A stretch of DNA of 64,000 nt from Clostridium sp. K4410.MGS-306 (GTDB lineage: Bacteria > Cyanobacteriota > Vampirovibrionia > Gastranaerophilales > Gastranaerophilaceae): the NCBI GenBank assembly GCA_000980375.1, contig LARD01000004.1, positions 1 through 64,000 on the forward strand. Direction: 5' to 3'. Of this stretch, positions 7,886-15,695 are shown in pieces. Both the position numbers and the translations under genes were made by a program. Positions within the stretch are counted from its first letter, which is position 1, and every line of letters starts with the position of its first letter. A model generated the notes under the pieces. It ran no database searches. It saw only the letters and a program-made list of their open reading frames with translations, and was not told the DNA's origin.

Positions 7886-10342
7886 ATGAAAATTTCACTG
7901 GAATGGCTTAATGAATTTGTTGATCTCACAGACACTACACCCGAACAAATTGCTCACGAACTGACTATGAGCGGTTTGGAAGTAGAAGAAATTGAAAAAA
8001 CAGGCCCGAAATTTTCAAATATAAAAACAGCACAAATAAAACTTATAGAAAACCATCCGAATGCCGATAAACTGCACCTTGTGACAGTTGACCTCGGTAA
8101 TGAAACCAAAACCGTTGTCTGCGGCGCGCAAAATATACAGGAAGGGCAAATTATCCCTTATGCTTCTGTAGGCTCAAAAGTTTTGGACAGAAAAACAGGT
8201 GAACAGTTTGAACTCACTCCCGCAAAAATCAGAGGTGTGGAATCTCAAGGAATGCTGTGCTCTCAAGACGAGCTGGGGCTTGAGGGCTTGCAGGAAGAAG
8301 ACGGAATCCTTATTTTGAACAGATTGTACGACGATATCAAATTAGGCACTCCTGTTGAAAAACTGCTCAATATTAAAGAAGATATTGTACTGGATGTTGC
8401 ACCCACTGCAAACAGAGGGGATGAAATGTCTGTTATCGGGGTTGCAAGAGAGCTTTGTGCAATATTTAACAAAAAGCTGCAATTCTCACCGCTTCAAAGC
8501 ACACAGGACAATTCAACAGACAAATTCGAAGTTGAAATTATTGATAAAGAAGGCTGTAAATACTACAGCGCAGGCCTTTTAAAAGATGTTGTAATAAAAC
8601 CGTCGCCTGAATGGATGCAAAGACGCCTCACTGCCTGTGGTATCCGTGCAATAAACAATGTTGTTGATATTACAAACTATGTTCTTTTAGAATACGGCTG
8701 CCCGCTGCACGCTTTTGATAAAGACAAATTAAACGGATATCTTTGCGTGAGACGTGCAAAAGAAAACGAAACAATCGTTACACTCGATGAAATCGAACGT
8801 AAAACAAACAGCGATACAGTGCTGATTGCAACAAAAGAGCAGGCTGTCTGCGTGGGTGGCGTTTTCGGCTCTGCCAACAGCGAAGTTGACGACAACACAA
8901 AAAATATTGTGCTTGAAGCTGCCTACTTTACACCGGCTCAAAACAGACGCTCTGCTAGAAGCATAGGCTATAGAAGCGAAGCCAGCGCAAGATTTGAACG
9001 CGGAATTGATATTGAAATTGTTAAACCCGCACTGCTTAGAGCAATGCAGCTTTTAGTGGACCTTGCGGATGCAAAAGTTGACGGTATTGTAGAAACAGGC
9101 GACAACAAACTGCCGGAAATCGATATTACTTTAAGATTTGCTCAAATCAAACGTATTTTAGGCACTGAAATCCCTGTGGAAAAATGTGTTGAAATCGCAC
9201 AGAACCTTGGCTTTGAGCTCCTTGGCAAAAACGAAATTGCTGCAAAATTCAAAGTTCCGTCTTTCAGAAGAAACGATGTGTACAGAGAAATCGATTTGAT
9301 TGAAGAGATTTCAAGAATTTACGGCTACGACAAGATTGATCCAACCTTGCCGAAAAATACCCAGTCGCCTGAAATCAGCGAAGAATCAAGAATTTTGAAA
9401 AAAGTTTCCAACATGCTTTTGGGTAAAGGTTTTATGGAAGCCGTTACTTCATCACTTGTTGGAGAGCCCTTGTACAAAGAGTTCTGTGTAGAATTTGATG
9501 ATGAAAAAGCCGTTAAAGTATGCAACCCGCAGAGCGAAGACCACACAATGCTTCGCCAGTCACTGATTCCGAGTGTTTTGAATGTTGTTAAAACAAACCT
9601 TTCAAACGGACAAAAAGACTTTTCTATTTTTGAAACAGGAAGAACATACTTTATCGAGCGTGAAACCGATGAAAAAGATTCCGGCGTAACAGAAAGAAGA
9701 ATTCTCGCAGGTGCCATGACAGGTGATATCAATAACGAAAAATGGATTAAAAAACCTGTGCTTGATTTCTTTAGTGTAAAAGGCGTTGTGCAGAATCTTC
9801 TTGAGCTTCTGGGGCTGGAAAACAGAGTGCAGTTTAGACCATGCAATGACAAAGCGTTTTTGCATCCCGGTAAAAGCGCAAAACTCGTTATGCTTGGCAA
9901 ACAGCCTCTGGAAGTTGGTTTCTTTGGTGAAGTACATCCTATTTTAAAAGACAAAGAAAAATTTCAGCAAAATGTATATATTTTTGAAATCAACCTTGAA
10001 GAGCTTTTAAAAGCAGTGCATACTTCTGTTGTAAGATACAAAAAACTTTCACAATTCCCGGAAGTGCAAAGGGACCTTGCGTTTATTGTGCCAGAGAGTG
10101 TGTCTCATGAAGAGATTGCAAAGATTATCAAAAAATCTGTAAAACAAAATCTTTTCAACGGTGAAGAGCTCTTTGATATTTATCAGGGAGAACACATACA
10201 AGACGGTTTTAAAAGTATGGCGTACAGAATCAAAATGCAAGACAAAGATGCCACGCTGACAGACGAAACCGTTGAAGAACAAATGACTTCGATTCGAAAT
10301 AACCTTAAAAAATCAATTTCCGAATTAAGCTTTAGAGAGTAA
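7886..10342 (+). CDS. pheT: Phenylalanine-tRNA ligase, beta subunit
   Basis: 818 residues, the full bacterial length. Order: B1, an EMAP-like tRNA-binding domain at about 39-150 (NHPNADKLHLVTVDLG), B3/B4 editing domain, B5 domain (FRRNDVYREIDLIEEISRIYGYD), catalytic-like core, and the C-terminal anticodon-binding FDX-ACB domain (about 720-818, YKKLSQFPEVQRDLAFIV). It pairs with PheS, which is not in the window. ATG with AGGA 10 bases upstream. Three bases separate it from the next gene, so it is probably the head of an operon running to holB. Confidence 0.96.
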   Translation: MKISLEWLNEFVDLTDTTPEQIAHELTMSGLEVEEIEKTGPKFSNIKTAQIKLIENHPNADKLHLVTVDLGNETKTVVCGAQNIQEGQIIPYASVGSKVLDRKTGEQFELTPAKIRGVESQGMLCSQDELGLEGLQEEDGILILNRLYDDIKLGTPVEKLLNIKEDIVLDVAPTANRGDEMSVIGVARELCAIFNKKLQFSPLQSTQDNSTDKFEVEIIDKEGCKYYSAGLLKDVVIKPSPEWMQRRLTACGIRAINNVVDITNYVLLEYGCPLHAFDKDKLNGYLCVRRAKENETIVTLDEIERKTNSDTVLIATKEQAVCVGGVFGSANSEVDDNTKNIVLEAAYFTPAQNRRSARSIGYRSEASARFERGIDIEIVKPALLRAMQLLVDLADAKVDGIVETGDNKLPEIDITLRFAQIKRILGTEIPVEKCVEIAQNLGFELLGKNEIAAKFKVPSFRRNDVYREIDLIEEISRIYGYDKIDPTLPKNTQSPEISEESRILKKVSNMLLGKGFMEAVTSSLVGEPLYKEFCVEFDDEKAVKVCNPQSEDHTMLRQSLIPSVLNVVKTNLSNGQKDFSIFETGRTYFIERETDEKDSGVTERRILAGAMTGDINNEKWIKKPVLDFFSVKGVVQNLLELLGLENRVQFRPCNDKAFLHPGKSAKLVMLGKQPLEVGFFGEVHPILKDKEKFQQNVYIFEINLEELLKAVHTSVVRYKKLSQFPEVQRDLAFIVPESVSHEEIAKIIKKSVKQNLFNGEELFDIYQGEHIQDGFKSMAYRIKMQDKDATLTDETVEEQMTSIRNNLKKSISELSFRE

Positions 10343-10345
10343 TTT

Positions 10346-11581
10346 ATGACAACAAATAACGAACAACTTGTTAAAGACCTGACCGCAAAAGATGAAACAA
10401 AGGCTTTTGCGGCTGCGCAATGCATAATAAACAATGCTGATACACAGGCATTTTCGCTTCTTTGCGACAAAAGTGAGTTTTTATTCGACTTTGTAAAAAA
10501 TAATGTGAATAAAAGACTGCAAAAAGCCGTGAATGAAGGCAATTTCAGAAACCTCTTTGCGTTTTTGAAAAACTACTGCCCTGATTTTGAGGATACAATC
10601 ATAGGCGGCATTGCACGCTTTGCAAATGAAGATTTAACAGACGAAATGCTTGAGCTGCTCGAAAACGGCAGTGATGACGAAAAAGCATACGCAGCAAAGT
10701 ATTTTTCCTACATACCTGATACCATTGCAGCAGATGACCTTACAGAGTATGCGTTTTCAGATAACGAGGCTGTTGCTTTCAACTCTGCAAAGGCTCTTGG
10801 GGCAATGAAAATAGATTCGGCTTATCAAAAAGCTCTTGAGCTGTTAAATTCAGATGACGAGTTCACAGTGCTCAAGGCTGTGAAATTCCTTGTTGCGTAT
10901 GAGGATAAAGCCGCTGTTGAACATATCTTAAAAGCTATGGAACACTCTTCCATGAGCGAAAATATTGCGGGAGAAATCCCCTATATCCAGAGCCTTATGG
11001 AGCTTTTACAACAGTATGAGGATAAAAATTATGTACTGCTTTGTATCGACAATATCCTCTCGGGGCTGGGCGAGATTCTGCCTTTGAGCCAGATATTCTG
11101 CTTTGAGATGTTTGAGGTGCTCGAGTATTTGATTCCTTACAACACAAACAACAAAAATCCGCAGGCAGCCGTTGTGCTTTTAAAAGCCCTGTCAAAGTTT
11201 GAAGAGCTGGCAAACAATGAGGAATACACTTTTGACGAGGATAAAAATACAAAACAGGAAATTCAGGATATCTACAACCTGTTGAAAAAACAGCAGGAGT
11301 ACTTTTGGAATGCACAGAAAAACCTTGTTAAAAACGAGCTTGATGAATCAAATGTTCCCGTGTATCGCATAAGCAGCGCGTTAAGCGTTATTTGCGAGTA
11401 CAAGCTTGTGCAGGCACAAGATGAAATAAAGAACCTTTTGCACTCCAACAATGAAATTCTTTTATGCGAGGCAGCTTCCGCTTTAAAACAAATAGGCAGA
11501 CTCGATTGTGCGCAAAAAGAATCAATCCTTGCAAAAGTCCATGACGAAAACAAAAAAGCACTTATCAACAGTTTATTTTAA
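10346..11581 (+). CDS. HEAT-repeat-like helical protein of unknown function
   Basis: 411 residues, acidic, no signal peptide or membrane segment. The middle shows recurring helical pairs typical of HEAT/ARM solenoids, for example DDEKAYAAKYFSYIPD, NEAVAFNSAKALGAM and DEFTVLKAVKFLVAYED at about 105-205, and NEILLCEAASALKQIG near the C-terminus. Such proteins bind partner proteins; no enzymatic motif is visible. GAGAG lies 6 bases before the ATG. It sits between pheT and tatD with a 3-base and 1-base spacing. Confidence 0.7.
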   Translation: MTTNNEQLVKDLTAKDETKAFAAAQCIINNADTQAFSLLCDKSEFLFDFVKNNVNKRLQKAVNEGNFRNLFAFLKNYCPDFEDTIIGGIARFANEDLTDEMLELLENGSDDEKAYAAKYFSYIPDTIAADDLTEYAFSDNEAVAFNSAKALGAMKIDSAYQKALELLNSDDEFTVLKAVKFLVAYEDKAAVEHILKAMEHSSMSENIAGEIPYIQSLMELLQQYEDKNYVLLCIDNILSGLGEILPLSQIFCFEMFEVLEYLIPYNTNNKNPQAAVVLLKALSKFEELANNEEYTFDEDKNTKQEIQDIYNLLKKQQEYFWNAQKNLVKNELDESNVPVYRISSALSVICEYKLVQAQDEIKNLLHSNNEILLCEAASALKQIGRLDCAQKESILAKVHDENKKALINSLF

Positions 11582-11582
11582 T

Positions 11583-12347
11583 ATGCTCATAGACACGCAC
11601 ACACATATTGATATGGATAATTTTAAAGACCGGTTTGACGAAGTACTCAAAACTGCGGCTGAGTACGGGGTGAAAAAGGTTGTTATCCCCGGTGTGGAAC
11701 CTGCTGGGTTTTCGCGTATTGTTGAGTTGTGCGAAAAATATGACAATGTATACGGTGCTGTCGGGGTTCATCCCGAGGAAGTGGGTGCTTTTGATGAAAA
11801 AGCTGAAAGTTTAATGCGTGAATATCTCAAACACCCGAAAATCATTGCAGTGGGCGAGGTGGGGCTTGATTACTACTGGGATAAATCACAGATTGAACGA
11901 CAGAAAGAGATTTTTGAACGTCAGATTTTGATAGCAAAAGATGCCAAAAAGCCTGTACTTGTGCATGACAGAGAGGCTCATCTTGATACATTTGAGATTC
12001 TGAAAAAAACAAATGCAAAAGAAACCGGAGTGGTAATGCATTGTTTTTCCGGAAGTCCGGAATTTGCGTTGGAGTGCGTTAAAGAAGGATTTTATATTGC
12101 ACTTGGCGGGGTTGTGACTTTTAAGAATGCAAAAAAAGTAAAAGAGGTTGCAAAGGCTGTGCCGCTTGAAAAGTTACTTTTAGAAACTGATGCGCCCTAT
12201 ATGACACCTGTGCCCTATCGCGGCAAAGAGAACCAGCCGGCTTATGTGAAGTTTGTGGCACAGGAGATTGCTTCTATTAGAAACATCAGCTTTGAAGAAG
12301 TGGCAAATGCTACCACGGCTAATGCAAAAAGGCTTTTAGGGATATAG
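11583..12347 (+). CDS. tatD: TatD-family metal-dependent hydrolase
   Basis: 254 residues, TIM-barrel amidohydrolase relative with DNase/3'-5' exonuclease activity in studied homologues. Metal ligands are visible: DTHTHID at the N-terminus, GEVGLDYYWD near residue 88, VHDREAH near 122, MHCFSG near 147 and LETDAPYMTP near 200. I start at the ATG at 11583, one base after the previous stop, because this gives the canonical N-terminus; the frame is open further upstream inside the preceding gene. Often found near holB, as here. Confidence 0.95.
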   Translation: MLIDTHTHIDMDNFKDRFDEVLKTAAEYGVKKVVIPGVEPAGFSRIVELCEKYDNVYGAVGVHPEEVGAFDEKAESLMREYLKHPKIIAVGEVGLDYYWDKSQIERQKEIFERQILIAKDAKKPVLVHDREAHLDTFEILKKTNAKETGVVMHCFSGSPEFALECVKEGFYIALGGVVTFKNAKKVKEVAKAVPLEKLLLETDAPYMTPVPYRGKENQPAYVKFVAQEIASIRNISFEEVANATTANAKRLLGI

Positions 12348-12372
12348 CTGTTTTATTTTTAAATCCCAACTA

Positions 12373-12381
12373 TGCTAAAAT
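12373..12381 (+). promoter_or_regulatory. Extended -10 promoter directly upstream of holA
   Basis: TGcTAAAAT at 12373-12381 ends 6 bases before the ATG at 12388 and no Shine-Dalgarno sequence is present, so transcription would start at or beside the start codon (leaderless mRNA). No good -35 is seen, which fits an extended -10. Confidence 0.45.
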
Positions 12382-12387
12382 ATAACC

Positions 12388-13359
12388 ATGCTGTATTTTT
12401 ATCACGGACAGGAAGATTATCTTATAGAGCTTGAGCTTGAATCACTCAAGTCCAAAGTAGTGGACAAGTCGTTTTTGTCTACAAACTATCGCGTGTATGA
12501 CAACCCTAAGTTTCAGGAACTAATTGATATTTTGCGCACACCGTCTTTGATGTTTGGCAATGTGCTTGCTGTTGTGAACTGTGAAAAATACTTTTTTGAC
12601 ACAAAAGGCAAGATAAACTTTGATGACAAAGAGCTCAAACAAATTGAAGAAGCCATCCAGTCAATGCCTGAGAGCCTGCATGTGGTTTTTGTGTGCAGAA
12701 TAGAACGCGGCAGCACAAAAAAAATCGACACACGAAGAAAAATCTATAAAATCATCTCTAAAAATGCTTCAACATCAGAATTTGCAGAATTTAAACCTTA
12801 CCAGAAAGAACTTGCTTCGTGGATTCAAAAACAGGTTAAGAAAAAAGAGTTGATGATGGCGTCTGATGTTGTGCAATTTTTGATTGAGCGGCTTGGCACT
12901 AACCTTCGGGTAATTGATAACGAGCTTGAAAAGCTCAAGTTGTCCGTTTATCCGGAAAAAAATATAAAAAAAGAACACATAAAAGATATCTGTACATCAA
13001 CAGAGGATATTTTTCTTTTGTCCGATTATATTTTGAAAGGCCAAAAAGACCTTGCGCTTTTGGAGTTTAAAAAACTGTGCACTAACAAGCATTACCTTGA
13101 GATTCTTGCTGTTTTGCAAACCAGTTTTTCCAGACTGGCTGCTATGAAGGTTGATTCTGTTGATAAAAGCTCATTTGAAATTGCATCTAAAACCCATATG
13201 AGCGAATTTATTGTAAAAAAACAACTTGAAAAGCTGCGCAATGTGCCCATGGACAGGATTATACAAATAAGAAAGAATCTGCTGGAGGCTGAATACAGGG
13301 TAAAAACAGGTGAAATGGCTTTTTATGAGCTTCCTGTGGAGCTTGGGATTCTGGGGTAG
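12388..13359 (+). CDS. holA: DNA polymerase III delta subunit (clamp-loader wrench)
   Basis: 323 residues. N-terminus LYFYHGQEDYLIELELESLK matches the degenerate AAA+ domain of HolA, with TPSLMFGNVLAVV and a GTNLRVIDNELEKLKL segment near 173-189 typical of the delta family. It opens the beta clamp during loading. The gene follows tatD after 40 bases and may have its own extended -10 promoter with a leaderless start; holB follows after 3 bases, so both clamp-loader small subunits are together. Confidence 0.85.
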   Translation: MLYFYHGQEDYLIELELESLKSKVVDKSFLSTNYRVYDNPKFQELIDILRTPSLMFGNVLAVVNCEKYFFDTKGKINFDDKELKQIEEAIQSMPESLHVVFVCRIERGSTKKIDTRRKIYKIISKNASTSEFAEFKPYQKELASWIQKQVKKKELMMASDVVQFLIERLGTNLRVIDNELEKLKLSVYPEKNIKKEHIKDICTSTEDIFLLSDYILKGQKDLALLEFKKLCTNKHYLEILAVLQTSFSRLAAMKVDSVDKSSFEIASKTHMSEFIVKKQLEKLRNVPMDRIIQIRKNLLEAEYRVKTGEMAFYELPVELGILG

Positions 13360-13362
13360 TTT

Positions 13363-14307
13363 ATGTTTCATCCGATATTAAAACGAAAATTTGAATATGT
13401 CACAAACTATTTTGAAACTGCAATAAAAAACGAAAAGCGCAGCTTCGCTCAATCGATTGTGCTCTACGGTCAGGATATTGTGGCACAGTATTACCTTGCA
13501 ATGGAAATATCCAGACAGCTGAACTGTATGAAAGACGCAGACCCCGCCTGTGACTGCCTTAATTGCAGCTGGATACGCAACAATCAGCACCCTGCTGTTT
13601 TGACTGTTTCAAAAAACGATAACAAACCTTCTGACGATACTTCAAGCAAGGTTATCTCGATAAAACAAACCCTTATGATTAATAACAGCCTTATCAATTC
13701 ATCTGATTATTACAGGGTGTTTATTTTTTGTGATTCGGAAATCGGAGAAATGAATGAGTTTGAAAAAAAACATATTCAAGACTTTGGCGGGCTTAATTTC
13801 AAGTTTCCGCAAGAAAACTGGATACCAAAACCGCTCAACAGAGATGTGCTTATAGAAGCTTCTGCAAACTCTCTGCTAAAATCTATTGAAGAGCCGCCAG
13901 AGCGCACGCTGTTTTTGTTTTTGACAGAAGACAAAGAGGACATCATAGAAACTATTATTTCGCGCTCTCAGAGTTTTTATGTTCCGTCATTTAATGCACA
14001 GAGCTATGATACTGAGTTTTTAACAGCAGTGCTTGCTGACTACCCTGCAATAAAAAAGATAAATGTTATAAATACAGCTGCTGTGCTGCTAGAAGCAATG
14101 CAAGAGCATGATTACAAGGTAGAGTATGTTCTTGATTGCATGGAGTTTTATTTGGCACAGATGATAAAAAGAAATTTGAATAACAAAATGCTTGTTCAAA
14201 AGATAAAAAAAGATATTTCGAAAATCCAGCATGCCAAAAAACAGGCACAGGCTTATATCAAACCCCAGCTTATCATTGAAGACCTGTTGTTTTCGTTTGC
14301 GTTTTAG
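13363..14307 (+). CDS. holB: DNA polymerase III delta-prime-like clamp-loader subunit
   Basis: 314 residues. Zinc-module cysteines in DPACDCLNCSWI (about 60-71) followed by HPAV, and a late AAA+ core with SLLKSIEEPPERTLFLFLT and IISRSQSF (sensor/arginine-finger region) identify a delta-prime-type subunit. The Walker A region is degenerate (LYGQDIVAQYYLA instead of GxGKT), expected for the non-ATPase stator. An unusual insertion (about 80-160, with EKKHIQDFGGLNFKFPQ) separates the zinc module from the SIEEPP motif. GGGG precedes the ATG by 6 bases. Confidence 0.8.
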   Translation: MFHPILKRKFEYVTNYFETAIKNEKRSFAQSIVLYGQDIVAQYYLAMEISRQLNCMKDADPACDCLNCSWIRNNQHPAVLTVSKNDNKPSDDTSSKVISIKQTLMINNSLINSSDYYRVFIFCDSEIGEMNEFEKKHIQDFGGLNFKFPQENWIPKPLNRDVLIEASANSLLKSIEEPPERTLFLFLTEDKEDIIETIISRSQSFYVPSFNAQSYDTEFLTAVLADYPAIKKINVINTAAVLLEAMQEHDYKVEYVLDCMEFYLAQMIKRNLNNKMLVQKIKKDISKIQHAKKQAQAYIKPQLIIEDLLFSFAF

Positions 14308-14401
14308 ATTTTAATTTGTAGTCTAAAAAGCTTTTAAATAGCACTTTTTACTCATGAAACATTAAGAAATGTAACAGATATATACTATTTATAACTCTAA
14401 T

Positions 14402-14575
14402 ATGGCAATTTTCTTTAAAAGAAATTGTTTATATAAGTACGAGAGATATAAGAGACGAAAGACAAAGGTTAAACACCACTTACATATTAGAGATATTAGA
14501 GAAACAAAGCTAAACCACAAACTTAAAAACTTACTTATTTACTTCACTTCATTTACTTCACACACTTCACAATAG
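14402..14575 (+). CDS. Possible 57-residue strongly basic small protein
   Basis: This sits in an otherwise gene-free stretch (14308-14645). An ATG at 14402 opens 57 codons rich in Lys, Arg and His (starts MAIFFKRNCLYKYERYKRRK) and ends with a Ser/Thr-rich tail encoded by a repetitive ACTTC-like tract at about 14530-14570. TATAAC ends 6 bases before the ATG and there is no Shine-Dalgarno site; a strong terminator follows 28 bases after the stop. The arrangement is that of a compact transcription unit, but composition is close to what AT-rich non-coding DNA would give, and a small RNA is an equally good reading. Confidence 0.25.
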   Translation: MAIFFKRNCLYKYERYKRRKTKVKHHLHIRDIRETKLNHKLKNLLIYFTSFTSHTSQ

Positions 14576-14603
14576 ACGAGGAATGTAAAGAAATTTTCAT
14601 TCC

Positions 14604-14637
14604 AACGGCTCTGCTTAATTGCGAGCCGTTTTTTTTA
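14604..14637. terminator. Rho-independent terminator
   Basis: AACGGCTC (14604-14611) pairs perfectly with GAGCCGTT (14623-14630) across an 11-base loop, followed by eight or more T. It ends any forward transcript from holB or the small unit before it. On the reverse strand the stem lacks a strong T run. Confidence 0.85.
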
Positions 14638-14645
14638 TTTTTTGA

Positions 14646-15512
14646 TTAATATTCGGGGAATTTTTGATAAAGTTTTGAAAGTATAGGATGGTCTTTCAAT
14701 AACTCTTTCCAATGATCGAGCTCTTTTCCCTTGAGTGACATATTTGTAGAAACCGTATTAAAACTCAACAGCCTGTGTGCATTTGTTCTTTCAATCCTGT
14801 TTTTGCATTGCTCGAGCGTTGTTACTGCTCCGGTTGTGTTCATATCAATAAAAAACTTTCCGCATTTTTCTATAACAATTGGCACAAAACTGCTTATGGG
14901 TATTTCTCCGGCAAGGCGTTCAAAGTGTTTTTCCAGTGCTGGCATGATTTGGTTTGAGTTTTTTATTTGAACATAGTACTCTTCTCCCCTGTCAGGAAGA
15001 AAACCCATTTTTGTATGGTACAAAATTGCTTTTGGAAGAGCAACGCGGGGTATCTTTTCTATACCGAGCTGCACTGCTCTTTCTATATGCATCTGGTCGA
15101 GCCGGAAGCCCACTCCCGCAAGATCCTGTCTGTGAGTATTCATCTCTCCTGTAATCATAAACAATTTTTTGTCCGAAGCCGGCTTTATGCTATATTCTTT
15201 GCTGCCGATGCTTTTGCCGAATTTGTCTACAAGCTCGATGGTCTCAACTGTTACGGAAGGTTCGTAATGGTTCTTTTTTGAAGAGAGTTTTACCTTTGCT
15301 TCGACAGGTTTTCCTGTTTTTAAATCTTTGAGCAAAATAGTATCAGGCCTCTGGCCTTTGTATTCAAAGGTATCGCTTAAAAGCTCTTTCATTGTGCTGC
15401 TTTTAAATACATTTTCATCAATGTATTTTTGCATAATTTTTTCAGAATCTTTGACTGCTTTTTGAAGATTGGGGTCTACGGTTCTTTTAAAAATGTTTTT
15501 TATAAGTATCAT
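14646..15512 (-). CDS. GNAT-like protein of unknown function
   Basis: 288 residues, basic N-terminus, no signal peptide. The middle (about 125-170) resembles acetyl-CoA binding motif A and B of GNAT acetyltransferases: AGVGFRLDQMHIERAVQLG followed by AILYHTKMGF, the last matching the usual FYxKxGF. Flanking regions (residues 1-110, with a Lys/Thr-rich beta segment, and 200-288) match nothing I recognise. Protein or small-molecule acetylation is therefore only a hint. Monocistronic on the reverse strand, divergent from nrdJ; its ribosome binding site is weak (GAAAG). Confidence 0.55.
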   Translation of the reverse strand: MILIKNIFKRTVDPNLQKAVKDSEKIMQKYIDENVFKSSTMKELLSDTFEYKGQRPDTILLKDLKTGKPVEAKVKLSSKKNHYEPSVTVETIELVDKFGKSIGSKEYSIKPASDKKLFMITGEMNTHRQDLAGVGFRLDQMHIERAVQLGIEKIPRVALPKAILYHTKMGFLPDRGEEYYVQIKNSNQIMPALEKHFERLAGEIPISSFVPIVIEKCGKFFIDMNTTGAVTTLEQCKNRIERTNAHRLLSFNTVSTNMSLKGKELDHWKELLKDHPILSKLYQKFPEY

Positions 15513-15615
15513 TATTGCTTTTCTTTCACAAAAGGTTTAAAAACTAAAAAAAGATTTTTTTGCTTTTTGTCTGTAAAAGTAAAAATTGTACACTTAATAT
15601 TGTAACAAACTACAG

Positions 15616-15642
15616 ACCATGACTGCATTGTCATGGTTTTTT
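15616..15642 (+). terminator. Terminator-like hairpin upstream of nrdJ
   Basis: ACCATGAC (15616-15623) pairs with GTCATGGT (15630-15637), loop TGCATT, followed by six T. No forward gene ends here: the nearest upstream gene is on the other strand. It may end a short leader RNA or act as an attenuator ahead of nrdJ. Confidence 0.55.
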
Positions 15643-15655
15643 AGTATTACAATAA

Positions 15656-15661
15656 TATAAT
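15656..15661 (+). promoter_or_regulatory. Likely -10 element for nrdJ
   Basis: TATAAT at 15656-15661 lies about 35 bases before the GTG start and 20 before the GGGGAG ribosome binding site. No convincing -35 is present at 16-18 bases. I see no NrdR-box pair and no cobalamin riboswitch here. Confidence 0.4.
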
Positions 15662-15695
15662 TAGATAGTTATTAGATTTGGGGAGAAAATTTAAA

